Assembly: GCF_008329645.1 (NCBI RefSeq)
Contig: NZ_CP043474.1
Location: 1,612,001-1,676,000 of the forward strand
Origin: Mycolicibacterium grossiae
Lineage (GTDB): Bacteria; Actinomycetota; Actinomycetes; Mycobacteriales; Mycobacteriaceae
Reading direction: 5' to 3'
Length of the DNA stretch: 64,000 bases
The position numbers were made by a program, and so were the translations under genes. Within the stretch, counting starts at the first letter, position 1. Every line of letters begins with the position of its first letter. The notes beneath the pieces were generated by a model that saw only the letters and a list, made by a program, of their open reading frames with translations, made no database searches and was not told the DNA's origin. Positions 53,587-64,000 of the stretch are shown here, in pieces.

Positions 53587-54510
53587 ATGCAGGTCAGTAT
53601 GTTCGGGCAGTTGAAGGACGCCGGCAGCGCGTCGCCGATCGACGCGACCATCGCGAACCTCGCGATGCTGCGCGACGAGGGCTTCGCGCGGGTGTGGATG
53701 AGTCAGCTGCCCTACGAGCCGGACCTGTTGACCGTGCTCGCGGTCGCACTGCGCGAGGTCGACACCATCTCCGTCGCCAGCGGCGTGGTGCCGATCCAGA
53801 ACCAGCACCCCATGCAGATGGCGCAGCGGGCGCTGACCCTCAGCTTGGCGTCGGGCGGGCGCTTCGCGCTCGGGCTCGGCATGACGCACGCGGCGGTCAC
53901 CGAGGGCATGTGGGGCATCCCGTGGGACCGCCCGGTCCGCCGGCTCAACGAGTTCCTCGACGGTCTGCTGCCGCTGCTCGACGGGCAGCCCGCCGACGCG
54001 AGCGGCGAGATCCTCACCACCCGGGGCGCGCTGCTGATCCCCGGGGCGCCGCGGCCGGACGTGTACGTCGCCGCGCTGGGCCCGCAGCTGCTGCGGATCG
54101 CCGGCCGCCGCACCGCGGGGACGTGCACGTGGATGACGGGCCCGGCGACGCTCTCCGGCCACGTCGTGCCGACGTTGCGCCAGGCCGCCGCGGACGCCGG
54201 TCGCGCCGAGTCCGACGTGCGGGTGGTCGCCGCGCTGCCGATCAGCGTCACCGACGACGTCGACGGCTCCCGCCGGCAGGCCGCCGAGCAGTTCGCGATG
54301 TACGGCTCGCTGCCGTCGTACCGGGCGATGCTCGACCGCGAGGGCTTCGCCGGACCGGAGGACGCCGCGATCATCGGCGACGAGGACACCGTGCGGGGCC
54401 GCCTCGACGAGCTTCGGGCCGCCGGTGTCGACGAGTTCGTCGCCGCGGTGTTCGACACCTCGCCCGACGGCCGGGCCCGCACCCGGGCACTGCTGCGCGC
54501 CTACGCCTGA
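53587..54510 (+). CDS. LLM-class F420-dependent oxidoreductase
   Basis: A 307-residue TIM-barrel oxidoreductase of the luciferase-like type. The N-terminus MQVSMFGQLKDAG, then FARVWMSQLPYEPDLLTVLA and SGVVPIQNQHPMQMAQRAL match the F420-binding subgroup. GGRFALGLGMTH is the phosphate-binding loop. The ATG at 53587 is used; the longer frame upstream is antisense to the transporter gene. It probably uses reduced F420 on an unknown substrate. Confidence 0.85.
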   Translation: MQVSMFGQLKDAGSASPIDATIANLAMLRDEGFARVWMSQLPYEPDLLTVLAVALREVDTISVASGVVPIQNQHPMQMAQRALTLSLASGGRFALGLGMTHAAVTEGMWGIPWDRPVRRLNEFLDGLLPLLDGQPADASGEILTTRGALLIPGAPRPDVYVAALGPQLLRIAGRRTAGTCTWMTGPATLSGHVVPTLRQAAADAGRAESDVRVVAALPISVTDDVDGSRRQAAEQFAMYGSLPSYRAMLDREGFAGPEDAAIIGDEDTVRGRLDELRAAGVDEFVAAVFDTSPDGRARTRALLRAYA

Positions 54511-54591
54511 TGCCCGGCGGCGGCGCGGGTGCCCGGTCGCACGGCTAATTCGGTGGCCGGAAGCGCCAAGTCCGGGGCACACTGCCCACCC

Positions 54592-55410
54592 GTGACGTCA
54601 CTGTTCTGCGGCATGACGCTGGCCGCGCGCATCGAGGCCGCCGAGGCCTCCTTCATCGCGGCGGCGACCGCGGCCGCCGGCGGCAGGGGTGCGCCCGGCA
54701 TCGCCCACGCCATCGCGGGCGGATACGCATGCTTCGCCGAGGACGGGTCGCCGATGAACAAGGTGGTCGGACTCGGCTTCGGCGGCGTGCCGGACGCGGC
54801 CGCGTGGGGCGTCGTCGAGCGTGCGCTGCCCGAACCGGTGGCCGTGGAGCTGTCCACGCTCGCCGACCCCGCGATCGCGGGACTGCTCACCCGGCGCGGC
54901 CATGCGGTGGTGGGCTTCGAGAACGTCCTGGGCCGGCCGCTCGAGGGCGTCGCGCCGGCCGGCGGCCGGGACGTCCCCGTCGAGGTGCGGATCGCCACGG
55001 ACGACGAACTCGATGCCTGGGTCGACGTCGTCGTCGACGGTTTCGCCCACCCCGACGGCGAAGGTGTCCCCACCCACGAGTCGTTCCCGCGCGATGTGAT
55101 CGCCCGCGCGGAGCGCGACGTCACCGCGGCGGGCGCCCGCGCCTACCTCGCGTGGTGCGACGGCGCCGTTGCCGGTGGCGGCAGCATGCGGATCACCGAC
55201 GGCATCGCCCAGCTGACCGGCGCTGCGACGGCCCCGGCATTCCGGCGGCGCGGTGTCCAGGCCGCGCTGCTGGCGGCCCGGCTGCGGGACGCCGCAGAGG
55301 CCGGCTGCGACGTCGCGGTCGTGACCACCGCCCCGGGCTCGACGTCGCAGAAGAACGTGCAGCGCAACGGGTTCGACCTGCTCTACGCACGGGCGATCCT
55401 GGCCCGCTGA
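54592..55410 (+). CDS. GNAT family N-acetyltransferase
   Basis: A 272-residue acetyltransferase. The GNAT core lies in the C-terminal half: ITDGIAQLTGAATAPAFRRR, where RRRGVQAALLAARL is the acetyl-CoA loop, then APGSTSQKNVQRNGF. The N-terminal half (IEAAEASFIAAAT) resembles the long form with an extra domain. The GTG at 54592 is used. A hairpin terminator follows 27 nt downstream. Confidence 0.85.
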   Translation: MTSLFCGMTLAARIEAAEASFIAAATAAAGGRGAPGIAHAIAGGYACFAEDGSPMNKVVGLGFGGVPDAAAWGVVERALPEPVAVELSTLADPAIAGLLTRRGHAVVGFENVLGRPLEGVAPAGGRDVPVEVRIATDDELDAWVDVVVDGFAHPDGEGVPTHESFPRDVIARAERDVTAAGARAYLAWCDGAVAGGGSMRITDGIAQLTGAATAPAFRRRGVQAALLAARLRDAAEAGCDVAVVTTAPGSTSQKNVQRNGFDLLYARAILAR

Positions 55411-55437
55411 CCGACCGAATCGACCCCGGACACGCAA

Positions 55438-55463
55438 ATGGCCCCCGCCGTAGCGGGGGCCAT
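55438..55463. terminator. Bidirectional hairpin terminator between GNAT gene and fadE5
   Basis: Perfect 11-bp arms ATGGCCCCCGC and GCGGGGGCCAT flank a 4-base loop. The hairpin lies between the convergent GNAT and fadE5 stops and can serve both strands. Confidence 0.85.
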
Positions 55464-55479
55464 CGCGTCAGACGTCAGC

Positions 55480-57315
55480 TCAGAAGCTCGCCTCGTCGAG
55501 TTCCATCACCTCGTTGTCGAGGTTCTCGAGGACCGCCTTGGTGCTGGTGAGGGTCGGCAGGACGTTCTTGGCGAAGAACGACGCACCGGCGATCTTGCCC
55601 TCGTAGAAGGCGCGGTCGGCGCCGGCGGCACCGGAGTCCAGCGCGGCGATCGCGGTGGCGGCCTGCTGCTGCAGGAGCCAGCCGAGCACCAGGTCACCGA
55701 CGCTCATCAGGAAGCGCACCGAGCCGAGGCCGACCTTGTACAGGCTGCTCGGGTTGGTCTGCGCGTCCATCAGGTAGCCGGTCAGCGTGGCGGCCATGCC
55801 CTGCACGTCCGCCAGCGCGGTCGCGAGCAGCTCGCGCTCGGCCTTCAGGCGACCGTTGCCCGACTCGTTCTTGACGAACGACTCGATCTGGCCGGCGACG
55901 TAGCCCAGCGCCACGCCCTTGTCGCGGACGATCTTCCGGAAGAAGAAGTCCTGCGCCTGGATGGCCGTGGTGCCCTCGTACAGCGAGTCGATCTTCGCGT
56001 CGCGGATGTACTGCTCGATCGGGTAGTCCTGCAGGAAGCCGGAACCACCGAAGGTCTGCAGCGACTCGGTGAGCTTGGCGTAGGCCTGCTCGGAGCCGAC
56101 GCCCTTGACGATCGGGAGCAGCAGGTCGTTGACCTTGACCGCCAGCTCGGGGTCGACGTCGTGCACGGCCTTGGCGACCGCCGCGTCCTGGAACGTCGCG
56201 TTGTAGAGGTACAGCGCGCGCAGGCCCTCGGCGTAGGTCTTCTGCGTCATCAGCGACCGGCGCACGTCCGGGTGGTGGGTGATGGTGACGCGCGGGGCGG
56301 TCTTGTCGGTCATCTGGGTCATGTCGGCGCCCTGCACGCGGCTCTTCGCGTACTCCAGCGCGTTCAGGTAACCGGTCGACAGCGTCGCGATGGCCTTGGT
56401 GCCGACCATCATGCGGGCCTGCTCGATGACCTCGAACATCTGCGCGATGCCGTCGTGCACCTCGCCGACCAGCCAACCGACGGCGGGGGTGCCGTGCTGG
56501 CCGAGGGACAGCTCGCAGGTCGCGGAGACCTTGAGGCCCATCTTGTGCTCGACGTTGGTGACGAAGACGCCGTTGCGCTCGCCCGGCTCGCCGGTCTCGG
56601 GATCGAAGTGGAACTTCGGCACGAAGAACAGCGAGAGACCCTTGGTGCCCGGTCCGGCGCCCTCGGGGCGGGCCAGCACCAGGTGCAGGATGTTCTCGAA
56701 CAGGTCGTCGGAGTCACCGGAGGTGATGAAGCGCTTGACGCCGTCGATGTGCCAGGTGCCGTCGGCCTGCTGGACGGCCTTGGTGCGGCCGGCGCCGACG
56801 TCGGAACCCGCATCGGGCTCGGTCAGGACCATGGTGGCGCCCCAGCCGCGCTCCGCGGCGAGGACGGCCCACTTCTTCTGCTCCTCGGTGCCGAGGTTGT
56901 AGAAGATGTTGGCGAAGCCGGCGCCCATGGCGTACATGTACACGGCCGGATTGGCGCCGAGGACGTGCTCGATCAGGGCCCACTGCAGCGCGCGGGGCAT
57001 CGGCATGCCGCCGAGTTCCTCGGCGAGGCCGATCTTGTCCCAGCCGCCGTCGATGACGCTCTTCACCGACTTCTTGAACGCGGCGGGCAGCTTGACGACG
57101 TGGGTCTCGGGGTCGAAGACCGGGGGATTGCGGTCACCCTCGGCGAACGAATCGGCGATGGGGCCCTCGGCCAGGCGGCTCATCTCGGCGAGCATCTCGC
57201 GAGCCGTGTCGGCATCGAGATCGGTGTACGCGCCCGCGCCGAACGCCTTGTCGACGTTGAACACCTCGAACAGGTTGAACACCTGGTCACGGACGTTGCT
57301 CTTGTAGTGGCTCAC
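55480..57315 (-). CDS. fadE5: Acyl-CoA dehydrogenase FadE5
   Basis: A 611-residue acyl-CoA dehydrogenase, the long FadE5 type. The N-terminal [18 protein letters not shown] is characteristic; FAD-binding segments are [13 protein letters not shown] and [15 protein letters not shown], and the base glutamate lies in [14 protein letters not shown]. It introduces the first double bond in beta-oxidation of a wide chain range. The GTG at 57315 gives the expected length. Palindromes lie upstream at 57365 and 57391. Confidence 0.94.
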   Translation of the reverse strand: MSHYKSNVRDQVFNLFEVFNVDKAFGAGAYTDLDADTAREMLAEMSRLAEGPIADSFAEGDRNPPVFDPETHVVKLPAAFKKSVKSVIDGGWDKIGLAEELGGMPMPRALQWALIEHVLGANPAVYMYAMGAGFANIFYNLGTEEQKKWAVLAAERGWGATMVLTEPDAGSDVGAGRTKAVQQADGTWHIDGVKRFITSGDSDDLFENILHLVLARPEGAGPGTKGLSLFFVPKFHFDPETGEPGERNGVFVTNVEHKMGLKVSATCELSLGQHGTPAVGWLVGEVHDGIAQMFEVIEQARMMVGTKAIATLSTGYLNALEYAKSRVQGADMTQMTDKTAPRVTITHHPDVRRSLMTQKTYAEGLRALYLYNATFQDAAVAKAVHDVDPELAVKVNDLLLPIVKGVGSEQAYAKLTESLQTFGGSGFLQDYPIEQYIRDAKIDSLYEGTTAIQAQDFFFRKIVRDKGVALGYVAGQIESFVKNESGNGRLKAERELLATALADVQGMAATLTGYLMDAQTNPSSLYKVGLGSVRFLMSVGDLVLGWLLQQQAATAIAALDSGAAGADRAFYEGKIAGASFFAKNVLPTLTSTKAVLENLDNEVMELDEASF

Positions 57316-57364
57316 GCTGTCTCCTCGATGAGAAATGCTTAGGCGGTTGGGTACTTCCAATAAG

Positions 57365-57402
57365 TTACCCACCAGTAATGTGGCCAACTATACCGCCCGG
57401 TA
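57365..57402. promoter_or_regulatory. Two palindromes in the fadE5 control region
   Basis: TTACCCACCAGTAA (57365-57378) has TTAC/GTAA ends, and TACCG-CC-CGGTA (57391-57402) is a perfect inverted repeat, 50-90 nt upstream of the fadE5 start. The first resembles the fabG4/fadA2 palindrome. They are candidate repressor sites in the divergent fadE5/reductase region. Confidence 0.5.
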
Positions 57403-57562
57403 ACTTCAACGCAAAGCAGTGTCGAGCAAATTTCCGCCAGCTACCTCGACGAGGGCTCCATTCGACCTGCCCAAACGGTTGGTTGGGCGTCGTGAGCTGC
57501 GGCTAAACCTCGATGTGATGTCCGCCACGATCGGGTTCGGCACGCCCGTTAGGGTGGGCCGA

Positions 57563-58645
57563 ATGACGCGTGTGGCGGTATGGGGGACGGGCAACATGGG
57601 CGCCGCGGCGATCCGCTCGGCGCTGGCGTTCCCGGGGCTCGAGTTGACGGCCGTCATCACCTCGACGCCGGACAAGGCCAACCGGGACGCCGCGGAGTTC
57701 GCCGGGCTCGCCGCGCCGACCGGGGTGGCGGTGAGCCTCGACGTCGGTGCGGCGCTCCTCGGGTGCGACGCGGTGGCGTACATGGCCTCCGGCGACATCC
57801 GGCCCGACGAGGCGGTCACCGACATCGAGCGCTGCCTGCGGGCCGGCAAACACGTGGTGACCCCGTCGCTGTACTCGCTGTACGACCCGCGGTCGGCGCC
57901 GGCCGAGTGGATCGACCGGCTGACGGCCGCCGCCCGCGAGGGCGGGGCGGCGCTGCTCGTCAGCGGCGTCGATCCCGGCTGGGCCAACGACGCGCTCGCG
58001 GTGGCGGCCGCGGGTCTGTGCACCCGCATCCGGACCATTCGCTGCCAGGAGATCTTCGACTACTCGACCTATGACCAGCCGTACGCGGTGAAGGTGTCGT
58101 GCGGCTTCGGCGGGTCGATGGACGACACCCCGATGATGCTGCTGCCGACCATCCCGACGATGGTGTGGGGCGGCAACATCCGGCTCATCGGACGCGGCCT
58201 CGGCCTGGAGATCGACGAGATCACCGAGGAGGTCGAGCGGTTGCCGCTCGAGGAGTCCGTCGACACCGTCATGGGGCGCTTCGAGAAGGGCACGCAGGGC
58301 GCCTTCTTCCTCAAGGTGATCGGATGGTCCGGCGGACGGCAGCGTGTCGTCGTCGAACACGTCACGCGCATCCACGCCTCGGTCGCACCGCACTGGCCGC
58401 AGCCCGACGAGGGCGTCGGTGACCATCGCGTCATCGTCGACGGCGATCCGCAGTTGACGATCGTGACGCGCGCCGACGTTCCGGGCGGCACGCGCGCCGA
58501 CGGCGGCAACACCACTGCGGCCAACCGTCTGCTCGGCGCCATCTCGTGGCTGGCGGCCCGGGAACCGGGCATCTACGACGGTCTCGACGTACCGCTGCAC
58601 CCTGCGTTGCCGGCTGAGGTCGAGGCGACGCGCTGGCTCGACTGA
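57563..58645 (+). CDS. NAD(P)-binding reductase-like protein (dihydrodipicolinate reductase N-terminal type)
   Basis: A 360-residue protein with a Rossmann fold at the N-terminus (MTRVAVWGTGNMGAAAIRSA), then GKHVVTPSLYSLYDP and VSGVDPGWANDALAVAA. The rest is the substrate domain of amine/diaminopimelate-dehydrogenase-like proteins. The ATG at 57563 is used; a frame from 57419 would overlap the control palindromes' region with no homology. In other mycobacteria a gene of this type sits between fadE5 and the trehalose polyphleate polyketide synthase. Its reaction is not established. Confidence 0.8.
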   Translation: MTRVAVWGTGNMGAAAIRSALAFPGLELTAVITSTPDKANRDAAEFAGLAAPTGVAVSLDVGAALLGCDAVAYMASGDIRPDEAVTDIERCLRAGKHVVTPSLYSLYDPRSAPAEWIDRLTAAAREGGAALLVSGVDPGWANDALAVAAAGLCTRIRTIRCQEIFDYSTYDQPYAVKVSCGFGGSMDDTPMMLLPTIPTMVWGGNIRLIGRGLGLEIDEITEEVERLPLEESVDTVMGRFEKGTQGAFFLKVIGWSGGRQRVVVEHVTRIHASVAPHWPQPDEGVGDHRVIVDGDPQLTIVTRADVPGGTRADGGNTTAANRLLGAISWLAAREPGIYDGLDVPLHPALPAEVEATRWLD

Positions 58646-59002
58646 CGCGCCACCCGCCCCGGGCGAACAGGCGGTGTCGGTGCGGTGAATTCTCTCCAGC
58701 AACACCGATGAACTGCGGTTATGCGGCATGTGCTGCATTGACGGCGTTCGTGCGGACCATCGCGCAACGTCGGGCAAAGTGGCACGCGCCGAACGGCTTT
58801 GGTGGGTTATATTGACGCTCACGTGCATACGTGGCGTGGACAGGCAACCGTCAGCGTGGACGGCTAAGCTACGGCTGCACCAAGCGATTCCATGGCGGAA
58901 TACGAGCCGGGATGTCGGGGGACTTGCTGCGCGGCACGACGCGGCTGCCTTTCCATTCCCCAGGCAGTTGCCGTCGAAACGTGAATACCTAGGGAGACGC
59001 AT
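58646..59002 (+). other. Leader/promoter region of the polyketide synthase gene
   Basis: This 357-nt stretch has no convincing gene. It holds a CACGT-GCAT-ACGTG palindrome at 58820-58833, just after an AT-rich TTATATTGACG segment, which could be part of a promoter or operator. A Shine-Dalgarno-like AGGGAGA lies at 58991-58997, five bases before the TTG start of the synthase. Confidence 0.4.
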
Positions 59003-62000
59003 TTGCGCGCCGCAACCGCTACGCCCGTTGCCGTCATCGGCATGGCCTGCCGACTGCCCGGTGGGATCGACTCCCCGCAGGAGTTGTGGGAGGCCCTGCT
59101 GCGCGGCGAGGACTTCGTCGGCGAGATCCCCTCGGACCGCTGGGACGCCGACGTGTACTACGACCCCGAGCCCGGCGTCCCCGGCCGCTCGGTGACGCGG
59201 TGGGGCGCCTTCCTCGACGACGTCGGCGGCTTCGACGCCGACTTCTTCGGCATGACCGACCGCGAAGCCACCGCGATCGACCCGCAGCACCGGCTGCTGC
59301 TGGAGGCGTCCTGGGACGCCCTGGAACACGCGGGCATCGACCCGACGACGCTGGCCCGCACCCAGACCGGCGTCTTCGTCGGCCTCACCCACGGGGACTA
59401 CGAACTCCTCTCGGCCGACACCGGCGCCGCCGAGGGGCCGTACGGCTTCACCGGCACCAGCAACAGCTTCGCCTCCGGCCGCGTCTCGTATGCGCTGGGT
59501 CTGCACGGTCCCGCCGTCACCGTCGACACGGCCTGCTCCTCGGGCTTGATGGCGATCCACCAGGCGTGCCGCAGCCTGCACGACGGCGAGAGCGAACTAG
59601 CGCTCGCCGGTGGCGTCGCGGTGACGCTGGAGCCGCGCAAGTCGGTGTCCGGCTCGCTGCAGGGCATGCTGTCGCCCACCGGCAAGTGCCACGCCTTCGA
59701 CGTGCGCGCCGACGGCTTCGTCTCCGGCGAGGGCTGCGTGGTCTTCCTGCTCAAGCGGCTCGACGACGCCCAGCGCGACGGCGACCGCATCCTCGCCGTC
59801 GTCCGCGGCAGTGCCGCCAACCAGGACGGCCGCACCGTGAACATCGCGACGCCGTCGGAGGAGGCGCAGGTCGCGGTGTACCAGGCGGCGCTGGCCGCCG
59901 GCGGCGTCGACCCGGCGACGGTCGGGCTGGTCGAGGCGCACGGCACCGGCACCCCGGTGGGCGACCCCATCGAGTACGCCAGCCTCGCCACGGTCTACGG
60001 CACCGCGGGCCCGGCGGTGCTCGCCTCGGTCAAGACCAACTTCGGTCACCTGCAGTCGACGTCCGGCCCGCTCGGCATGATCAAGTCGATCCTCGCCCTG
60101 CAGCACGGCGTCGTCCCGCAGAACCTGCACTTCACCCGGCTGCCCGACGAACTCGTCGAGATCGAGACTGGACTGTTCATCCCGCAGGAGACCACGCCGC
60201 TGCCGACGGCGGCCGACGCCCCGCGCCGCGCCGCGGTGTCGTCCTACGGGCTGTCCGGCACCAACGTGCACATCGTGGTCGAGGAGGCGCCCCTGCAGGA
60301 CGCCGAGCAGGATGCCGACGAGCACGCCGGCACCGGCGCCGACCCCGAAGCGCCGCTGCTGTTCCCGGTGTCCGCGACGTCGGTCGAGCAGCTGCGCTCC
60401 TCGACGCGCCGCCTCGCCGACTGGATCGACGCCCACCGCGGCAACGGCGCGGGCGACCTCGCCGACCTGGGCTACACCCTGGCCCGGCGCCGCTCCCACA
60501 AGCCGGTCCGCACCGCGGTGTCGGCGGGCAGCGTCGACGAGCTGGTGAGCGCCCTGCGCGAGGTCGCCGACGGCGACGCGCCCTATGAGCCCGTCGTCGG
60601 CCAGGCCGACCGCGGCCCGGTGTGGGTGTTCTCCGGCCAGGGCTCGCAGTGGCCGCGCATGGGCGCGGGCCTGCTCGCCACCGAGCCGGTGTTCGCCGCG
60701 ACCATCGCGCGGATCGAGCCGATCATCGCCGCCGAGTCGGGCTTCTCGGTCACCGAGGCCATGACGGCGCCGCAGACCGTCACCGGCATCGACCGGGTGC
60801 AGCCGACGATCTTCGCCATGCAGGTCGCGCTCGCCGAGACGCTCAAGTCCTACGGCGTGGTCCCGGGCGCCGTCATCGGGCACTCGCTCGGCGAGGCCGC
60901 CGCCGCGGTGGTCGCCGGCGGACTGTCGCTGGAGGACGGCCTGAAGGTCATCTGCCGCCGGTCCACGCTCATGAAGCGGATCTCCGGCAGCGGCGCCATG
61001 GCGGCGGTGGAACTGCCGGGCCAGCAGGTGCTCTCCGAGCTGTCGATCCGCGGCGTCGCCGACGTCGTGCTGTCGGTCGTCGCGTCGCCCACCTCGACCG
61101 TGGTCGGCGGCGACGCCGCGACCATCCGCGAGCTGGTCGCGGCGTGGGAAGCCAAGGACGTCATGGCCCGCGAGGTCGCCGTGGACGTGGCCTCGCACTC
61201 CCCGCAGGTCGACCCGATCCTCGACGACCTCATCGAGGCGCTGACCGACATCGAACCGACCAAGCCGGAGATCCCGTACTACTCGGCGACGCTGTGGGAT
61301 CCGCGCGACCGGCCGGCGTTCGACGGCGACTACTGGGCCGACAACCTGCGCTACACCGTGCGCTTCGCCGCCGCCGTGCAGGCGGCGCTGGAGGACGGCT
61401 TCCGCGTCTTCGGCGAATTGGCGCCGCACCCGCTGCTGACCAACGCCGTGTCGCAGAACGCCGCGAGCCTCGACATGCCGATCGCGGCACTGGCCTCGAT
61501 GCGGCGCGAACAGGATCTGCCCACCGGGCTGCGCGGTTTCGTCGCCGACCTGCACAGCGCGGGCGCGGCCGTCGACTTCGCGACGCTGTACCCGCAGGGC
61601 CGTCTGGTCGACGCGCCGCTGCCGTCCTGGACGCACCGCGAGCTGATGCTGCGGCGCGAGGACGCCGAAACCGCCCAGCACGGAACGTCGTTCGTCGGCG
61701 TGCACCCGCTGCTCGGCGCGCACGTGCACCTGTTCGAGGAGCCCGAACGCCACGTCTGGCAGGGCGAGGTCGGCACCGAGGCGCACCCCTGGCTCGCCGA
61801 CCATCAGGTCGGCAACGTGGCGGCCTTCCCCGGCGCCGCGTACTGCGAGATGGCGCTGGCCGCCGCCCGCACCGCCCTCGGTGACGCCGCCGACGTGCGC
61901 GACGTGCGCTTCGAACAGCTGCTGCTGCTCGACGAGCACACCTCGGTCTCGGCCAACGCCACCGTCACCGCGCCGGGGGTGCTCGACTTCGCCGTCGAGA

Positions 62001-64000
62001 CGCACCTCGAGGGCGAGCGGGCCCGCCGCGCCGCCGCCCGCCTGCAGGCCGCCGAGGACGACGACACGCCGCCCCCTGCCTACGATCTCGCCCAGTTGCT
62101 CGCCGAGCACCCGCACCGTACCGACGGCGCGGGCCTGCGCGAGGTGTACGCCGGCGTCGGCATCGGCTACGGCCCAGCCTTCGAGGGCCTCTCGGCGACG
62201 AACACCGCCGACCCGGAGACCTCGACGATCACGACGGTGCTCGCCGAGGTCGCGCTGCCCGGCGCGATCCGCTCGCAGCAGTCCGCGTACGGCACCCACC
62301 CCGCCCTGCTCGACGCCTGCTTCCAGTCGGTGATCGTGCATCCCGACGTGCAGAGCGCCGCCGCCGGCGGTGGCCTGCTGCTGCCGATCGGCGTGCGCCG
62401 GCTGCGGCTGCACCAGCCGACCCGCAACGCGCACTACTGCCTCACCCGCGTCACGTCGTGGAAGCCCGGCGAGGCCGAGGCGGACCTCGAGATCCTGGAC
62501 GCCGACGGGCACGTGCTGCTCAGCGTCGAGGGCCTGCGCCTCGGCGGTGCCGCGGCCGCGAACGAGGAGACCCGCACGCTCAACGAGCGGCTGCTGATCA
62601 TCAACTGGGAGACCCGCGACCTGCCCGAGGCGCCGACGGCCGCGGCCGGCACGTACCTCGTGCTCGGCACGTCCGGTGCGGCGGGACCGCTGGTCACCGC
62701 GGTGTCCGACGCGCTGGCTGCCGACGGGGCGACCACGTCGACGGCCACCTGGCCGCTACGCGACGGGGCAACGCTCGCAACGCTTCTCGGTAGCGCGGAG
62801 TTGGCCGAGGGGCCGCGCGGCGTCGTCGTCGTGACCGATCCGCCGTCCGGCGAGCAGTCGACCACCCGCGGTCGCGACACCGTCGCCGCGCTGGTCGCGA
62901 TCGCCCGCGAGTTGGCCGATCTGCCCGGCGAGGCGCCCCGGTTGTACGTCGTCACCCGCGACGCCGCCACCGTGCGCCCCGACGAGCGGGCCAACCTCGA
63001 GCACGCCGGCCTGCGCGGTCTGCTGCGCGTGGTCGACGCCGAGCACCCGCATTTGAGCACCACGCAGATCGACGTCGAATCCGCCGCCGACGACGCCGGT
63101 GTCGCCGCGCAGCTGGCCCGCCAGCTGCGCAGCGGCTCGGAGGAGGACGAGACGGCGTGGCGCGGCGGCGAGTTCTTCACCGCGCGGCTGCGGCTCGGCC
63201 CGCTGCAGCCCGAGGAGCGGCGCACGACGACCGTCGACCACGAGACCGACGGCATGAAGCTGGAGATCCGCACGCCCGGCGACGTGGAGTCGTTGGAGTT
63301 CATGGCGTTTCAGCGCACCGCCCCGGGCCCCGGCGAGATCGAGGTCGCGGTCACCGGGTCGAGCATCAACTTCGCCGACGTGCTGGTGGCGTTCGGCCGC
63401 TACCCGACGTTCGAGGGCTACAAGCAGCAGCTGGGCATCGACTTCGCCGGCGTGGTCACCGCGGTCGGCGCCGGCGTCACCGAGCACGAGGTGGGAGACA
63501 AGGTCGGCGGCATGTCCCGCAACGGCTGCTGGAGCACGTTCGTCACGTGCGACGCCCGCCACGCGGTGACGGTGCCCGACGGGGTGCCGCTCGCCGACGC
63601 CGCGGCCGTACCCACCGCCTCGGCCACGGCGTGGTACTCGCTGGTGGACCTGGCCCGGATCAGCAGCGCCGACAAGGTGCTGGTGCACTCCGGAACCGGT
63701 GGCGTGGGCCAGGCGGCCATCGCGATCGCACGCTCCGTCGGCGCCGAGGTGTTCGCCACCGCCGGCAGCGAGGAGCGCCGACAGTTGTTGCGCGACATGG
63801 GGATCGAACACGTCTACGATTCGCGCAGCACGGCGTTCGCCGACGAGATCCGGCGCGACACCAACGGCTACGGCGTCGACGTGGTGCTGAACTCGCTGCC
63901 GGGCGCCGCGCAGCGCGAGGGCATCGAGCTGCTCGCCTTCGGTGGGCGCTTCATCGAGATCGGCAAGCGCGACATCTACGGCGACACCCGGCTGGGCCTG
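59003..64000 (+). CDS. MAS/Pks2-type polyketide synthase, 5' part (3' end outside window)
   Basis: The frame is open from a TTG at 59003 to the window edge (about 1666 residues). Domains in order: ketosynthase with Cys178 in DTACSSG, His313 in EAHGTGT and His349 in KTNFGH; acyltransferase with Ser628 in GHSLGE; dehydratase with His934 in ADHQVGN and Asp1104 in HPALLDAC; then enoylreductase with GTGGVG at about residue 1564. Ketoreductase and carrier domains must follow. This fits a reducing synthase making long or branched fatty chains, and the position beyond fadE5 fits the trehalose polyphleate synthase. The TTG start is unusual. Confidence 0.93.
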   Translation, partial: MRAATATPVAVIGMACRLPGGIDSPQELWEALLRGEDFVGEIPSDRWDADVYYDPEPGVPGRSVTRWGAFLDDVGGFDADFFGMTDREATAIDPQHRLLLEASWDALEHAGIDPTTLARTQTGVFVGLTHGDYELLSADTGAAEGPYGFTGTSNSFASGRVSYALGLHGPAVTVDTACSSGLMAIHQACRSLHDGESELALAGGVAVTLEPRKSVSGSLQGMLSPTGKCHAFDVRADGFVSGEGCVVFLLKRLDDAQRDGDRILAVVRGSAANQDGRTVNIATPSEEAQVAVYQAALAAGGVDPATVGLVEAHGTGTPVGDPIEYASLATVYGTAGPAVLASVKTNFGHLQSTSGPLGMIKSILALQHGVVPQNLHFTRLPDELVEIETGLFIPQETTPLPTAADAPRRAAVSSYGLSGTNVHIVVEEAPLQDAEQDADEHAGTGADPEAPLLFPVSATSVEQLRSSTRRLADWIDAHRGNGAGDLADLGYTLARRRSHKPVRTAVSAGSVDELVSALREVADGDAPYEPVVGQADRGPVWVFSGQGSQWPRMGAGLLATEPVFAATIARIEPIIAAESGFSVTEAMTAPQTVTGIDRVQPTIFAMQVALAETLKSYGVVPGAVIGHSLGEAAAAVVAGGLSLEDGLKVICRRSTLMKRISGSGAMAAVELPGQQVLSELSIRGVADVVLSVVASPTSTVVGGDAATIRELVAAWEAKDVMAREVAVDVASHSPQVDPILDDLIEALTDIEPTKPEIPYYSATLWDPRDRPAFDGDYWADNLRYTVRFAAAVQAALEDGFRVFGELAPHPLLTNAVSQNAASLDMPIAALASMRREQDLPTGLRGFVADLHSAGAAVDFATLYPQGRLVDAPLPSWTHRELMLRREDAETAQHGTSFVGVHPLLGAHVHLFEEPERHVWQGEVGTEAHPWLADHQVGNVAAFPGAAYCEMALAAARTALGDAADVRDVRFEQLLLLDEHTSVSANATVTAPGVLDFAVETHLEGERARRAAARLQAAEDDDTPPPAYDLAQLLAEHPHRTDGAGLREVYAGVGIGYGPAFEGLSATNTADPETSTITTVLAEVALPGAIRSQQSAYGTHPALLDACFQSVIVHPDVQSAAAGGGLLLPIGVRRLRLHQPTRNAHYCLTRVTSWKPGEAEADLEILDADGHVLLSVEGLRLGGAAAANEETRTLNERLLIINWETRDLPEAPTAAAGTYLVLGTSGAAGPLVTAVSDALAADGATTSTATWPLRDGATLATLLGSAELAEGPRGVVVVTDPPSGEQSTTRGRDTVAALVAIARELADLPGEAPRLYVVTRDAATVRPDERANLEHAGLRGLLRVVDAEHPHLSTTQIDVESAADDAGVAAQLARQLRSGSEEDETAWRGGEFFTARLRLGPLQPEERRTTTVDHETDGMKLEIRTPGDVESLEFMAFQRTAPGPGEIEVAVTGSSINFADVLVAFGRYPTFEGYKQQLGIDFAGVVTAVGAGVTEHEVGDKVGGMSRNGCWSTFVTCDARHAVTVPDGVPLADAAAVPTASATAWYSLVDLARISSADKVLVHSGTGGVGQAAIAIARSVGAEVFATAGSEERRQLLRDMGIEHVYDSRSTAFADEIRRDTNGYGVDVVLNSLPGAAQREGIELLAFGGRFIEIGKRDIYGDTRLGL

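Noticed and set aside
54529..54591. N-terminal extension of the GNAT gene
   Set aside because: The added 21 residues begin inside the end region of the previous transcript and lack family resemblance; the GTG at 54592 is preferred.

Overview
The window is high-GC actinobacterial DNA. Gene content and order place it in a mycobacterium, most likely a rapidly growing Mycolicibacterium-type species. The right half follows the M. tuberculosis order Rv0223c to Rv0244c (aldehyde dehydrogenase, methyltransferase, glycosyltransferase, two membrane proteins, acyltransferase, aftD, Rv0236A, lpqI, tetR, htdX, fabG4, fadA2, fadE5). Rv0229c-Rv0235c and the vapBC24 pair are absent. After fadE5 come an NAD(P)-binding reductase-like gene and a large MAS/Pks2-type polyketide synthase, the layout known from the trehalose polyphleate locus of non-tuberculous mycobacteria. 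The species call is inferred from synteny, not from a search.

Left end (1-5.2 kb): the C-terminus of a molybdopterin oxidoreductase and an alpha/beta hydrolase. Then comes the most unusual locus: a tiny Gly/Asp-rich protein made almost wholly of three 23-residue repeats, a JmjC-like (cupin_4) 2-oxoglutarate oxygenase 9 nt downstream, and a sucrase/ferredoxin-like iron-sulfur protein overlapping the oxygenase stop. This looks like an undescribed peptide-modification (RiPP-like) system. It is followed by a STAS/histidine-kinase-type ATPase protein carrying an in-frame 15-bp tandem repeat and an overlapping PAS-only protein. A TPR protein on the minus strand ends the region.

7.0-15.0 kb: a divergent glycan cluster. 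Three overlapping minus-strand genes (WcbI-like protein and two glycosyltransferases) face five overlapping plus-strand genes (four glycosyltransferases and a SAM methyltransferase). The product is unknown, perhaps a decorated cell-surface glycan.

15.0-24.1 kb: a GAF-ANTAR antiterminator-type regulator and a STAS protein, then a betaine uptake and demethylation block. It holds a BCCT transporter with a small downstream helical protein, an IclR regulator, a Rieske oxygenase, a monomeric sarcosine oxidase and a dimethylglycine oxidase-like flavoprotein. The last three genes overlap stop-to-start and would take glycine betaine through dimethylglycine and sarcosine to glycine. An inverted repeat sits just upstream of the operon.

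24.1-33.4 kb: a 34-residue zinc-ribbon microprotein, an esterase, an epimerase and a flavin monooxygenase on one strand. A Tat-exported hydrolase, an ECF sigma factor, LysR, Rieske, OhrR-like MarR and DUF5313 genes and an acyl-CoA carboxylase beta subunit follow. From 33.4 to 34.4 kb lies about 1 kb of non-coding DNA with nine copies of a 35-bp element, six direct at a 105-107-bp period and three inverted.

34.4-64 kb: the conserved cell-envelope block (arabinogalactan arabinosyltransferase AftD with neighbouring glycosyltransferase, acyltransferase and membrane proteins), the lipoprotein glycosidase LpqI, the fatty-acid block (HtdX, FabG4, FadA2, FadE5), and the start of the polyketide synthase, which runs off the right edge. 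Similar TTAC-N6-GTAA palindromes lie in the fabG4/fadA2 and fadE5 control regions, suggesting shared regulation.
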